From contig JANTUC010000010.1 of NCBI GenBank assembly GCA_026873275.1, forward strand, positions 1,612,001 to 1,676,000: DNA of 64,000 bases, read 5' to 3'. Of the stretch, positions 25,501 through 38,026 are shown piece after piece. The translations under genes were made by a program, and so were the position numbers. The notes under the pieces were generated by a model, which did no database searches, was not told where the DNA came from, and saw only the letters and a program-made list of their open reading frames with translations. Each line of letters begins with the position of its first letter. Within the stretch, counting starts at the first letter, position 1. This DNA is from Pseudopithomyces maydicus. Taxonomy: Eukaryota > Ascomycota > Dothideomycetes > Pleosporales > Didymosphaeriaceae.

Positions 25501-27778
25501 CAAATTACGCCTTCTGCGACATTACCAATTAGAGCCTCCACGCAGTAACATCACAACGTTCGGATAAAGAGGAAGGGGGCAGGGCGTGCGGAGTCGAGAC
25601 ATTCCCAAACTAGGCCGGTTATTCCGGAGGCCCACGATCGGTCCATGAATTAGAGTTCACGACAAGAAGTTCCAAGATGCCAGGAAGGATGCACCCCACG
25701 TGATTTCGAGATTGCCAAGAGAGACGGCAGGCATAACATGGTCAGCATTGGGACATCAGTCCCTATCGCCCAGGCGAGCAGGCAGCGGGACGGAGTGGAC
25801 CCACCAGGCCATCTACTTCTCGAAGCGTCCTGAAATTGCACTCGCATGCTCGCGATCAACGTTAAACTGAAAGGGTCACCGGTGTGGACAAAGGCCAAGC
25901 ACATGACCCGGAGGTTCTGATTGGACCGCCCGTTTACCCTGGGTCTTTTGGCCCCATTACCAAAGTGGAAGGAACCGCGTAGGCCCAGAGCAGGACAGTC
26001 CCGACGGGGATGTGGGCAAGCTAGAATTTGCGACAGCCAAGTCGAGCTGCCTGGGGGTCGAAAGAAAAGTATCCGGTCATGTCGCCGAGCGGCGGTCCAC
26101 TGCTGGCCGCGTCCCATGGTCCTGCGGGTCTTGCGGGACGTGGTATCGCGGCGAGGGACACTCGTTTCTCGTACCGTGCTCGCTGGTGGTCGAGTCCACG
26201 GCGCGGGAGACAAGCTTTACCGTTGACCGGCGCCAGACTGGTTCAAGCAGACTGGTGCTCACCGACAGTGGTGAAGGTGCTTACAGGGACGGGAGGGTGG
26301 GAGCATGGGCGTTCGCTGCCTCGTAGGGCTGGCGCTGTCAGATGCTTGTTTGCGGCACCCGTGGTTGGAGGCTCAACTGTGGCTCGGACGGCGGCTGGGG
26401 ACAAAGGGCAAAGGGTGGTGCCAGGCGGCCAGGTGGAGTTGGGGTATAATTAGGAGCGTTAGCAAGCAGGCCATGCCGCAAGAGGAGAACGCTCGTGACT
26501 GGACGCTGGTGCAGCGATTCCGCAAGAGCCGCGCCGCTACTAACACGGCTGCAAATCAACGGCCGGCGGGCGGGCTGGCGAGGCAGGCATTTGGAATGTC
26601 CGTCGAGGCTCCAGCGCGTGGTTGCGGTGTGCGGCGGTGGGTGCCCAGGCGGTGGTGGTGGTGGAGGTGGCCCATCAGCGCACCACCTGGGCAGGCGCTG
26701 TGGTAGGCACCTGGGCAGCCCCGGAACGCGTCAGCCTGTCACATGGCGGCGCGAGGCCATTACAAAGACGCAGACGCAGACAAGACAGCGAGCGACACAC
26801 ACCCATGGCCCACCGCGATCGTCCCCCGTCGACCCAAAACGATGCGAAAAGCGAGTTGTGTGGTCGCGGCTGGGGGTCGACGTGCGAAACTCCGTCTGTG
26901 CTGGGTGGCTAGGCCAAAGCGAGTACCATTTACGTTGGCCCCCAAGGGCCCTGGGACGCGACGACGGGGAGAGCACTGGGGGTTCGTGCGAGAGAGAGAG
27001 AGAGGCAGAGGGCACCCACCACCTCCACCTGGGGGTCGGTCCTGGGCAGGCGAGCAGGCAGGCGGCGGCGGGCGGGCGGCTGTCTCGCGGCCGCTGGGCA
27101 GCGAAAGGCGACACCCCTCCGGCGGCGTCCTCCTCTCTCTCCCTGCGGAACGTTGCGGAGTCTGGCTGGCTGGCTGGCCGCGTCGACGGCTGGCTACTGT
27201 GCTCCCGACCCCGAGCAATCCCTCAGTGTGCGTCCCAGCGCGGTGGGCGCTAGGCGTGGTGGTGCATTCTGGCTGACCGCCGCGTCCGCCATTACAAAAC
27301 GCAGCCAAACCCCTCTAATGGGCGAACGTTGGGCCGGGCGGCGCGTTTCTCAGCTCGCGGTTGGTAAATTTGGGACCCATGGCTAGCGTGGGTATAGGGC
27401 TGGAGGCGGTGGGATGCCCGCCAACCTGCAGACAACCCTGGCGGTGGAGTTTGGGCCCTCGCGGCCGAGCACGCATGTCCCAAAATGGATGCACAGGGCG
27501 GAGCCCATAGGGCGTTTCTCAAGCGCGAGCCGGCCTTAACACTGCGCAGCTCGAGCTTGGACGGTGGCAGGGGTCCCAGATGGACGAGAGGTCGCCCATA
27601 TTTATGGCACATGGCTCCTCTATCCTGAATACATAATACCGTGTCCCACCTTCCAGATCTCAAGTCACATCTTGCTCACCACCACCACACCACTGTCCAT
27701 CCACCTTGGATCAACACCCTCAGTGATCCCTTGGACCATCCCTCCACCACCACCACCCCTCCTCCACCACAGCCCACC
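16501..27778. other. Gene desert of about 11 kb
   Basis: Composition returns to near-balanced or GC-rich, yet no frame shows recognisable domains, conserved-looking exons or good splice structure. The longest open frame is about 287 codons on the minus strand (18775-19638). It is Arg/Ser/Ala-rich without motifs and overlaps frames on the other strand. The left part (16.6-18.9 kb) carries ATGT/TACA microsatellites and CATAGCATACATA-like runs. The part from 26.5 to 27.5 kb is GC-rich with GGCGGGC and GAGAGAGA tracts, and probably includes the promoter and leader of the bZIP gene. No tRNA or rRNA gene was seen. Confidence 0.5.
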
Positions 27779-28782
27779 ATGCATAGGCACGCTGGCTACC
27801 AGTACGCCGCGGCTCCCGCAGCTCCCACACACAGGTACTCGGGCACCTCGAGTGCCTTCTCCGCCTCGGCGAATCCCAACGAGGACTGGACCAAGATCTC
27901 AGATCTGGCTGAGCGCCGAAGGATACAGAACCGCATTGCCCAGCGTGAGTGCCACTCGATCGGCCACTGCCACTCCCCCATACCATTCTGACCCTTCTCC
28001 CCAGGCAACTATCGCAAGAAGCTCAAGAAGAGGCTCGAAGACCTCGAGCGCCGTGCTGCTTCCAGCTCGGCCTCGCCTGAGCAGAAGCCCGCCGAGCTCC
28101 AGCCCACACAGCGATCTCCCCGTCAGCCTTTCCCCTCGCCAGCCTCGTCTGAATCAGACTTCAGCCGACGGACCCCGGAGATGCAGGGAGCGTACGAGGA
28201 GAGGGGCATGTTCTCGCACCAGTACACAGACCGACAGCTGTCGACCTCCCCGCCACCCTTCTCCTACAGTGCCTACCCCACGCCTGAATCAGCCGCCTAC
28301 CCGGTTCCCTACACGGCCACGGCACCCTACCACTCGATACCCACCACCATTTCGCCAGAGATGACCACCTACGCCTATCTCCCGCCACTCTCGGCTGCCT
28401 ACCCCGCCACGCTGCCCAGCCTGGCGCCGCCCATGAAGACCGAGTACTACCAGGACGAGGAGATTGCAAATCCCTTTGCGAGCGGATACCAGCTCATGAA
28501 CTCAATGGAGATTCCTCCTCCTCACTCGTACCCGCCCAGCGATGCTCATGTAAAGATCCCTCCTCGCAAAACATACTCCTACGCACATTGAACTCCAACT
28601 CTTTTGCACCGTACACATCCTTGCGACAAAGCCAGACGCTGACAGCCATGCGGCAGACACCACCACTGCTGAACGACTCGTATGACGGCTCTCAAGCCGG
28701 TTCTCCGCCGCAGACGTACCAGCCAACAACGCCAGACTCGATGCCGCGCACACCGCCTCTGCATCCCCTCCTCAACATGTGA
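27779..28782 (+). CDS. bZIP transcription factor
   Basis: Exons 27779-27944, 28005-28549 and 28657-28782 give 278 residues. The basic region (about residues 45-62, ERRRIQNRIAQRNYRKKLKK) has the N-x-x-A-Q-R-x-x-R signature of fungal YAP/AP-1-like bZIP factors. The leucine zipper is very short, about two heptads (LKKRLEDLERRA), before the chain becomes disordered, so dimerisation may be weak or need a partner. The remainder is Pro/Ser/Tyr-rich with repeated TPPL-type motifs (TPPLLNDSYD, MPRTPPLHPLL), typical of an activation region. Intron 1 (27945-28004) splits the Arg codon inside the basic region, a position often seen in this family. Introns carry CTGAC branch points, and no frameshift is needed. 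It lies in tandem with, and about 650 bp upstream of, ORC1. Target genes are unknown. Confidence 0.88.
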
Positions 28783-29429
28783 ATGTGAGCTTCACATGAA
28801 GCGAGCTTTCGCGCCTTCTTTCTCGGAGCAGCGGCCGGCCTGAGCAGACTCAGCCTCAGCCCGGCCAGCGCTCGCTCCGGTCCCTTCTTTCCAGGACTCA
28901 GTGTCTTGTATATTATTTTGAGTTTCCTGTTTCTTGTTTGTTGCACAGCATTTCAGCGAGGGTTATTTTGGCAGACGAATCTAAGCGATGGATGGGTCCT
29001 TCGCTTGTTCATGAATGGGATGGAGTTTGGGTCGTCTCTCGCGCTTCTGGAAGCTTTTCCGTTTCGCTGGGTTCTTGCAAGACCGGGTCAGGGACAGGCC
29101 TAGTCATTAGCAACATAGGTACTACACAATGCATTGCACCGTGCCGACGAGCGCGATGAAATACTACATACTGCTATGACAAGTGCATCTGCTGTGAAAT
29201 CGGATTGTGAATACGAGCGGCCCTGGCTGCTGCAGGAAGACTGGGTCGTGGTGAGCCATGTAATGCATGTATGTATATGTAGCCGAGTGTTCACTTGTGA
29301 CGTGCATTAAGGTGATGGTAGGCGCGACCTCCGTCCGTCCCCACGCCAAGGACGCGACGCGGTCGCGACCTCGAATGTTTTCCACCGCCATAAGCTTGCC
29401 GGGACCGCCGACACGCTGCACCCACAATC
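28783..29429. other. Intergenic region between bZIP gene and ORC1
   Basis: Holds the bZIP 3' flank and the ORC1 promoter. No gene is supported. Two adjacent ACGCG cores sit close to the ORC1 start. Confidence 0.5.
29352..29361 (+). promoter_or_regulatory. Paired ACGCG cores upstream of ORC1 (possible MBF sites)
   Basis: Two abutting ACGCG pentamers (29352-29356 and 29357-29361) lie about 70 bases before the ORC1 ATG. ACGCG is the core of the MluI cell-cycle box bound by MBF in yeasts, which drives G1/S genes including replication-origin factors. The site is seen in the sequence; its function here is inference, and such a short motif can occur by chance in GC-rich DNA. Confidence 0.35.
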
Positions 29430-32093
29430 ATGGCTCCGCTACGACAGCGTTCCAGAGTTGAAAAGGCACGCCAGATCCTCGCCGGCGGTGCTGTCCTGCG
29501 TGAAGACTCCGACGACGAGCTGGGGTACGAAGACCACCCTTGGGAGTGGATCTACGAAGACAACACCAGCCATGCACAAACTCCAGAGAAAGCAACACCA
29601 CGGAAGCGCAAGGCAGCACCCACTGGCCCCGGCCGACGCATTGTCGGCGCTCGCATGGGCAGCTTTTCGTGCAAATTGGTGCGCCTCGAGCACTGCATGC
29701 ATCAGGACCACTGGACTAATTGCATTGTAGGGAGATGCCGTGCTATTGAAAGCAGAGGGCAACCAGGCCTGGGTGGGCCTCATATGCGACTTTTACGAGG
29801 AAGAGAGCGAGGACGAGGGCAGCGTGAAGATGGCCAGATTCATGTGGTTCCTATCAGAGAAGGAGATCCGCGACAAGAGCACCAAGCGGACCGATTTCCT
29901 ACCGGTATGCCTGCAGCCCTTGCCTCCCTGTGTTTTACACCGCTTACCATGTGCAGAACGAGCTGTACATCTCGCCCGCCTTCGACGACAACGAGCTCAC
30001 GACCATCAATGGCACCGCCAAGATTGTATCGCACGAAGAGTTCAAGCGCCTGCACCCGACTGGCCAGGTCAAGAGGTCTTCAAAGGACTACGGCAAAATC
30101 TTTGTGTGCAGGAGAGGCTGCAACGCCAGGACCACAACATACACCCCAGAGTTCGTGTGGGAGGACGTGTATCAGGGGGCCAATGACTTGGCCCCCTTGA
30201 CAGAGATGGTCGAGGGCCAGACCAAGGCAACCCGCAAGCGTGGACGCACACGGAAAGACGTTGCAGACTTGGAGGACTTTGTGGCGCCCGACTCGGACGA
30301 CGATGGGGCGCCCAAGACACCCAGGAAACGCCGCAAGATGAACGACGCTACGACTCCAACATCGACCAGGAAGAGCCCAGCAGCCCGCAAGTTCCTGACG
30401 CCAACCCACAAGCGGATCGTGATAAAGAAGCAGCTCCAGTTCACCCCGCTTGGAACCCGGGTCCTCTCTCCTTCCGCCATATCCTCGCCGTTCCAGATTG
30501 CTCGAAATCAGCTGCATGTTTCATCTGTACCTGCTGCGCTCCCATGTCGGGAAGAAGAGTTCTCCACAGTCTACGCCCACTTAGAGGCAGCCATCACGGA
30601 TGGCTCAGGCTCCTGCATTTACATTTCCGGTACGCCCGGTACTGGAAAAACTGCTACCGTGCGAGAAGTCGTTGCACAGCTGCAGGCGTCGGTACAAGCC
30701 GAAGAAATGGACGATTTCATATTCGTCGAGATCAACGGCATGAAGGTCACGGATCCGCACCAGTCCTACTCGCTGCTCTGGCAGGCGTTGCATAACGACC
30801 GTGTGAGTCCGTCACACGCATTGGAGCTTCTGGAACGGGAATTTTCCACTCCAAGTCCGCGGCGCGTACCTTGCGTCGTCTTGATGGACGAGCTGGATCA
30901 GCTGGTGACCAAGAACCAGTCGGTCATGTATAATTTCTTCAATTGGCCTGGGCTGCGGCACAGCAGGTTGATTGTGCTCGCCGTTGCCAATACCATGGAT
31001 CTGCCAGAGCGAACGTTGAGCAATAAGATTAGCAGTCGACTAGGTGAGTGCGTGCGCCAGAATCCTCCTGTTTACGCCCGTCGGTGGCGACTACTTGTCA
31101 GCTCATTCTCCTCGCTGGAGAAGAACATAGACCCTGATGCTGGACAAGGTCGTTGCTAATCGACCCTGGGAATGGGAGGAGGCGGCATCCTACGGTTCCC
31201 TCTTTGGCGAGGCTAACACGGGCACAGGCCTCACGCGTATTACCTTCTCAGGATATACGCATGATCAATTAACACAGATTATCCAGTCCCGACTAGAAGG
31301 TGTCCCTGGTCAGATAGTCCACCCGGACGCGGTGCAGTTTGCGGCACGCAAAGTTGCGGCGGTGAGCGGAGATGCTCGTCGCGCATTGGACATTTGCAGG
31401 CGCGCAGTAGAGATTGCGGAAGCAGAAGCCGCCGAGGAGGAGGTTGAAGGCGACTCAGGCCAGCCCCCAACCCCCAGCCGTACGGGGCGTAACAATGGCA
31501 AGGCAGCCAACCGGCCCCCCAAAGACGCCGGTGAGCCGGGTGCAAAACGTGCAGGCCCCGGCAACAGGAAAGGCGAAGTGACATGGGCGACGATCAGACA
31601 GGCTATCAACGAAGCCACAAGTAGCCCCCTGCAGGTCGCTCTACGGGCATTACCGCTAGCATCCAAGGTCTTCCTCGCGGCTCTCTTGGCACGCATCCGG
31701 CGTACGGGCATTGGGGAGGCCGTCTTGGGTGACGTTGTCGACGAAGTCAAGAAACTGGGCCTGATGAGCCAGCTGCTGCCCATACAGGACCACATGCTCG
31801 CGGCCACCTACGACGAGGACGGTGGCCTTGCAGCTCCAGGCGCCACGGTCCACCAGACTCAAACGTCGACGCCACTCAAGCACAGAGACGGTGTTTCCAA
31901 AGAAGCGAATGAAAAAGCCGCACGTGCGATAGGGGTCGCGTTCGCAGCGGCCGAGCTCACCGAGGCGGGAATCATAGGTACGGAACTGCGACATGGGGAG
32001 CGTGTTGGACGGGTGCGGTTGGGGGTCGCAGAAGACGAGGTGCGGCTTGCTCTGGGCGATGACATTGAGGTCAAAGGACTGGTCCCAACCTGA
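29430..32093 (+). CDS. ORC1: Origin recognition complex subunit 1
   Basis: Exons 29430-29678, 29731-29904, 29957-31043 and 31228-32093 give 791 residues. It is the largest ORC subunit, an AAA+ ATPase that binds replication origins and helps load the MCM helicase. A BAH domain spans roughly residues 84-220 (GDAVLLKAEG, WVGLICDFYEE, MARFMWFLSEKEI, NELYISPAFDDN, VCRRGCNA). A basic disordered linker follows. Then comes the AAA+ core with Walker A GTPGTGKT (about 366-373), Walker B VVLMDELDQL (DELD about 452-455), the sensor-like VLAVANTMDLPER, and the arginine-finger region NKISSRLGLTRITFSGYTHDQL completed across intron 3. The winged-helix C-terminus ends in TGA. Three introns are 52, 52 and 184 bp; the last is unusually long for this locus. 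No frameshift is needed. Catalytic residues look intact. Confidence 0.95.
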
Positions 32094-33031
32094 GTGCGTA
32101 CCGCATGTGCGGGTTCCCTGGCGACCTCCCGTCGGAAACGATGCGCATGATTTATCCGCAAGGAGGCATACATGGTTGGGCGTGAGGGGTAGGCCTATAG
32201 CAGAGCTCGATATACCCCTCCACGGGCGCATCACGTTTGACCGGAGAAGACGCAAAAGCCTCGCGAAGCATTTTGCGAAGCGGCGTCCTATCGTTGATCG
32301 TATCGCCCGGTTCCATCGCGATCATGCAGCAGATATCTCGCATTCATCCACAGCACGGCAGGATCAAAACAACGCCGTGCTCCCTCATGAACTTGCCTCG
32401 TAGCCCAATGAATGCAACTTTTCCGTCGTCGTGTACACCTCTCCCGGACGCAACCCTCCCCTTCGCAACCCACATTCGCCGGGTCTCAGAAAGCCATCAC
32501 AATGGTTGGGTGGCGGCCACGCGGTGCTGCAACGTCCGTCCTTCCCATTGCGGAGATTGCGCAAGGGCTTCGATTCGCTCGCTCCCGCCTGTTCACATGG
32601 GCTCCCAAATGTACGTACGTTCTGGCTCGGGTCCTGGGCGCGCTCGTGTCTCGTTCTTGGGGTCCTTCTGGAACGCTGTGGCGCCTCTCCAGGATCCGCG
32701 GACGCGTCGTGTCGATGCTGCGCTTGGTGTACGCGGTGGGTGCACGGCGGGCGAACGAATCGCGTGCAGGCGTTCCCTGCGTCGAAACACAATCACCTCA
32801 TGACTCACCACAGCATTGGCAGCATGTATGTATGTATGTATGTACAGTAGGCAGGTATGTATGTATGTGTCGAGAGATGGGTCCCTGGTGCGACGGCACC
32901 CTGCGAGCCATGGATGCACATGGCTTTTTCGTGCGCGTTCCAGACGCCGGTACAGCGCGTGCAGTCGGCGAGCTGAAAAAGGGCCCCTACACTACACGGC
33001 CTACGCGGGACGGACTGGAATGCCCATTGCA

Positions 33032-33064
33032 CCGAGTAGGGTAGGGTAAGGTAGGGTAGGGTAG
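33032..33064 (+). repeat. TAGGG-like short repeat
   Basis: Five to six tandem GTAGGG/TAAGG units. They resemble the TTAGGG telomere unit of filamentous fungi but lack one T, and the tract is interstitial. The resemblance may be accidental. Confidence 0.6.
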
Positions 33065-33457
33065 GCAGCCGTCCGAATAGACAGTTCAGTTCGGTTCTTT
33101 GATTACATACGTACATACATACGTACATGTATGCAATTCGTCGTCACAGCGTCCCTCCTCTACATACATACATACACCTACGCACGCAGTAGCTCAAACC
33201 CAAACATCAGCACACACCCACCCTACCTACCCTGCCCTACCTGCCCTACCCTACCTGCCCTGCCCTGTCCTGCCCACCTGCACGCCCCCACAACCCACCA
33301 CGCCGAACCAAACCCCCATCCCAACAACGCGCCCCCTCCCCCTCTTCCTCCTTCCATTCCAACCCCGACCCGTTGCGCCGCGCAGCTCGCCCATGCACCG
33401 GCCCAGCCCACGGTCGCAAAAAACTGCGACCCAAGGGCCAGCCACAGACTCTGGTGG

Positions 33458-33514
33458 CTCCACAGAACTCCAGTGGCTCCACAGAACTCCAGTGGCTCCA
33501 CAGAACTCCAGCGG
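33458..33514. repeat. 19-bp minisatellite, three copies
   Basis: Three head-to-tail copies of CTCCACAGAACTCCAGTGG, the last with one change near its end. As the unit is 19 bp it reads through all three frames and does not encode a periodic peptide. Confidence 0.9.
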
Positions 33515-34235
33515 CACTGCATTGCACTGCGATGCGATACGATACGATACGGGCAAGAGGCGACGCGACCGCGACGCGGCGTCCAAGGAATGCGTCTCCG
33601 CCGTTGCACTGAGGCAGATGCGGATGCAGATGCGGATCGATCGTGAGTAGCCCCCGACTAGACTAGAGTAGACTAGACTAGAGTACGGTGGGGTGGAGGA
33701 CTAGATGGCTAGCTGGCTAGCTGGCTGGTTGATGGTGGACGTGTGGATGGACGTGTGGACGTATGGATGGACGTATGGATGGCATGGGATGGATGGATGG
33801 GGTGGATAAACGTACATACCCCGATGCAGGTCGAGTTCGAACCCCGAGCCGTGTTCTAGCGTACGCGGATTGTGCGTAGCGTAGCGTAGCGTAGGTGGAG
33901 TGGAGTGGAGTGGGTATCTAGTCTGCCTGTCTGTAGTGTGTAGGTAGCGTACGGAGCGTAGCGTACGCAGATGCTTGCTTGCCTGCTTGCCTGCTTGCCT
34001 GCCTGCCTGCCTGCCCTGCCCTGCCTACTGTAGCGTACGTACAGTGGTGGTAGCGTACCACGACGCATTCGCCGCACAGCACCACATCACCACCGCACCA
34101 CAGCACTACATACCTACATACCTACCTACCTAGACACCGTGTCACCATGTATGTACGTACGTATGTAGACTCTCCTCCCCCCAAACCAGAACCGAAGCGC
34201 CCAGCCTCAACCTAGTCCAGTCCAGCCCACACATC

Positions 34236-34265
34236 CGTACATACATACATACATACATACATACA
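34236..34265. repeat. CATA tetranucleotide microsatellite
   Basis: About seven perfect CATA copies. It is one of many CATA/ATGT tracts in the intergenic DNA of this window. Confidence 0.85.
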
Positions 34266-36419
34266 TCCGTATTCCGTTCTCCACCGTCCCGCCGTCCCTC
34301 CACTCCACGCCTCGTATAACCCACGGCTCGTGAGGAGAATAGGGAAAGAGCTCCGCTGCCGAGGGGGATGCAAGGTGCGGATGCCTACTGTAGGTACGGT
34401 GCGGTACTTGTATGCCTCCTTGCATGTCTGCCTCCCCGTGCCTGTGCTGTGTGCTGGGCTGGGCTGGGCTAGCTGGGCTGGGCTGAGATGTGGGTGTGTG
34501 GTGGTGCAATGCGTCACGCCACCGCTGCACATCATGGAGGGGGTGGGACTTGGAATCGGACCCCACGCTCGCCTGGGGAGGGGAGGGGGAGGGGGACTGG
34601 ATGTAGATGTGTGGCGGCGAGGGGAGTATGTCAACACAGACACAGCACCGTCATACCATAGCAAGCAGAAGACCGAGCGAGCGAGGGGCATCAGAGCGAA
34701 AGGTGAAAGGCGAAGGGAGTGCATGCACGAGCTACCAGCCATCCAGCCACCCAGCCACCCAGTCTGCCCGTGTGTTTCTCCGACTCACATGATGGTCTCT
34801 GCATGCATGTACGCGAGGGATCACCACCGCGTACATACACACGGTCGTTCATGTGTGGAAGTAAAATGGAAGCACAAGCTTATCAAATCGTATCGTAATT
34901 CTGGTCTTTGTCTTAGCCTTAACCATGCTTAGTTGAGGTCAGGGCATGTCTATCTACGCGTATACACGTATAAATATTTATATATGTATATGAGTAGTCT
35001 TAGGTCGGCTTGTGTCGATGCGCGCGTATGCACGTGGGGACCGACTACATAGCTGGACACGTAGGCTAGATGGATGGATGGATATACGGGGAGGCTGCAC
35101 AGCTGGACGAGCTGAACGGGTAGATGGAGTCGACAAGCTGGCTGGCTGGATGGATGGGTGGATAGACGGGCTTGACGGGACCGGCAAGGTGGTCGGCTGG
35201 ACAGGCTGGACGACTTGGACGGCTGGACGAGCCGGATGGCCTGAGCCGGATGGACGGGTAGGTAGGCTAGAATGCGATGCGATGCGATGCGATACCGATA
35301 CCGATACCAAGCTAGGCTTGAGAAGAGGCGTCCGTCGCTCGTATTAGCTCGTATTGGCTCGTATCGTGACGCAGGGGGTGGAAGATAGATGGGAGGTTTA
35401 GGGAAGGGGAAGGAGGTTGATGTGTGTATGTATGCCACTATATGGTATACATATAGTGCGGTGGAAACACTGCTATCTGTATCTGGCGTATTTACGTATA
35501 TACGGTGAATTTGTGCTGTACATGTATATGTATATGCACATTTTCTATACCCACTTGGTGTAATTGTAGCTTTGGAAAATGATGATTAGGAATGTATATA
35601 TACAGACACAAAATATCTAGGCTGACGCTATGTCTACTGTGAATATTTGCACGATTATGCAGTCCCATAATATTCTTCTGGGTGTGGTGTAGAGCCGTAG
35701 TCTCCATTGCGTTGCTTTGCTTCCCTATTTCGTTTCCTCCCTTTGCCTTTCGTTCCGTCTCGTCCCGTCCGACTGCCAAGTGCACACACGCGTACTTCTA
35801 CCTCCGCCCCTCCATCGTTCCGTCCGGCCCGGCATGGCACGACATGGCATGTCAGGATGGGCGCTGTGAACGGTCGGTCGCGCATCCGGTCAGTCGGTCG
35901 GTCTGTTGATAGTGCGTACGCTGCTTTCGGTGTGTATGTATGTTGTGCACATGCTCAGCCGACAATTCATAGAAACCCATGCAGCATCATATCATGCTGT
36001 GCGATGAGAGAAAAAGTCGACTGATATACAACCTCACACACAAGCTACTATACATAGCCACAGCACGTACATCCATCTATCCATACACACATATACACAC
36101 CCCTCTATACGCCGCACCCCACCATCGCATCGCCTTATCTTCATCCTACCATTTCATAGTCCTTCATTTCCCTTCATTTCAATTCCGTTGCCTCTTTTTG
36201 CCTCGTCTTGCCTTGTCCCGCCTACCTCGTCACGAGTCGCCTCGCTTCGCCTCGCGCATGTATGCACGGTGTGGATCTAGCTCGTGCGGGGTCCACACAT
36301 GGTGCCGCGTACCGTACGAGTTTATGTACATACGTAGGTATTTGTGTAAGTAGGCATTTGTGGTAATTCGTGCGCGTGCGGGCTAGTATGATGCGGTAAT
36401 TTACGAGGTGGGTGGGCAT

Positions 36420-36487
36420 GTGGATGGATGGATGGATGGATGGATGGATGGATGGATGGATGGATGGATGGATGGATGGATGGATGG
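36420..36487. repeat. ATGG tetranucleotide microsatellite
   Basis: About 17 uninterrupted GATG/ATGG copies, the longest perfect simple repeat in the window. Likely highly length-polymorphic and useful as a marker. Confidence 0.95.
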
Positions 36488-38026
36488 AGGATGGACAGGG
36501 GCTGATGAGCAGGGAAGGAGGTAGGTAGGTAGTTTTTAGTACTTTTTTCTTGGATTGTTTGATTTCGGATGTGGTGTGCGAGCTGGGTGAAGATAAGGCG
36601 GAGAGGCAGATAAATTGGCGAGCTACTGGGGGAGGGACGTATGGCGTAAGATGTGCATGTACTGTAGATGATGGATAGATAGATAAGCAGACAGCCAGAC
36701 AGCTAAACAGCTAGACATCTAGATCAACAAGATAAGCTTACATATACCTAAACAGCATGCTTATTCGCAAGATACCCATACACATCATAATGCCCATCTC
36801 ACGATGCTCGGCGCGTAGTCCCAACCAATCCCATCTCATCCCATCCTATCCACCATCACATCACCCCAAGTCCAAAACACACCTCCTCCACCCATACAAA
36901 GTCGACACCAACCCCTTCACCACTCCTTCCAATTCATTACTCTCCCACCCCACCTCACAACAAAAACCCCATAGCTCCTTTCTCCCTGCCACACCCGCAC
37001 GAATACACGCCCGCACGAATACACATACGCACGAGATCCCTCCACGTATTCAATCTCCACCATCCAAACACCAAACACTCCGGCTTCATCTCGGTGTTGG
37101 ATGCGAATTAAAGTGGGTCAACCAAGATACATAGGACATGCGTCGGGCGTGAGGTGAGGTGAGTGCATGTCACCGGCGTGGGAGGCATGCACGAAGGAAG
37201 GAAGGAACGAAGGCAGGATTGTGGGGTCGGTAGCGTGTCCGGTGTGGCGCAGGGGGTGGGGACGCGCGTTGAGAGGGAGGGGATTCTGGATTCTAGATTC
37301 TGGGGTTGGGGATTGGGGGCTTGAGGGGTGGGTGACCGTGCGTGTATTGATGCGTGTGGTTGCGTACGAGTGTGTGTGAGTGTGAATGCGTGTATTGACA
37401 TGTGTATGTGATGCGTAACCGCATCTGTATATGTTTGTATATGGGTATCCGGATGCCTTTACGGCCGAAGTTTTGTATTAACGTAGGTGGGTGAATATAG
37501 TACATAGAGAAAAGCCTATCGGTCCAACGCCATGTAGTACCTATTTGGGATACTACTTTGCTTTCGTTAATCTTCCATGCACAGTCCTGAAATGCAGGCC
37601 TATCTATCCGCCTGTGACGGTCCTTGCCAGCGCCGTTGGCATTTGCCTACCCTACTGCAAGCCCGTCGCGTTCTCCGATGCCTAGTCGTGAGCTAGAGAT
37701 GCAGATATGCCTCTGAGGCTATGCCATGCCACCCCATGCCACGCCGAACTTCACTGTTGGACGTTTCGCGAAAGCCGCCAAGGCGAGTGACAGTCACCAA
37801 CAGAGCACCTGCATATCGTCTGTCATCCGTCGATCGCGGTACCTTCCGAATTCTTGGCGAACCTGCCGTCAGAACCTAAATGTGCGCCTGGTCATCGCTT
37901 AGCCATGCGTGGGCGTGGGAGATTTATTTTGCGCTCCTGCGCCGCGCCGAATCCCGTAGCTGCGTGGGCAGAAGAGACGTTTCCAACACGGATGCAAATG
38001 CAGAATGTCTGTCGCGATAGACCCGT

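Larger units (their letters stand above)
32094..38026. other. Long intergenic region rich in microsatellites
   Basis: Nearly 6 kb separates ORC1 from the converging Prp46 gene. Open frames here are short and repeat-driven (Thr-His-Ile-rich from CATACA, Gly-Trp-Met from ATGG). Notable tracts are TAGGG-like (33032-33064), a 19-bp minisatellite (33458-33514), CATA runs (34236-34265), GATGC and CGATAC runs (35276-35306), and a long ATGG array (36420-36487). No RNA gene or transposon was recognised. Confidence 0.55.

Noticed and set aside
26495..27276. Long GC-rich open frames on both strands upstream of the bZIP gene
   Set aside because: They are open because stop codons are rare in GC-rich DNA. 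Residue content is repetitive and unlike known proteins.
33032..33064. TAGGG tract as a true telomere
   Set aside because: Only five or six imperfect units, lacking one T per unit, inside unique DNA.
33820..33860. GTTCGAAC motif resembling a tRNA T-loop
   Set aside because: No matching acceptor or D-arm and anticodon stem could be paired at the right distance.
32820..34265. Repeated ATGT/CATA units considered as a CRISPR-like array
   Set aside because: They are pure microsatellites with no spacers, and the genome is eukaryotic.
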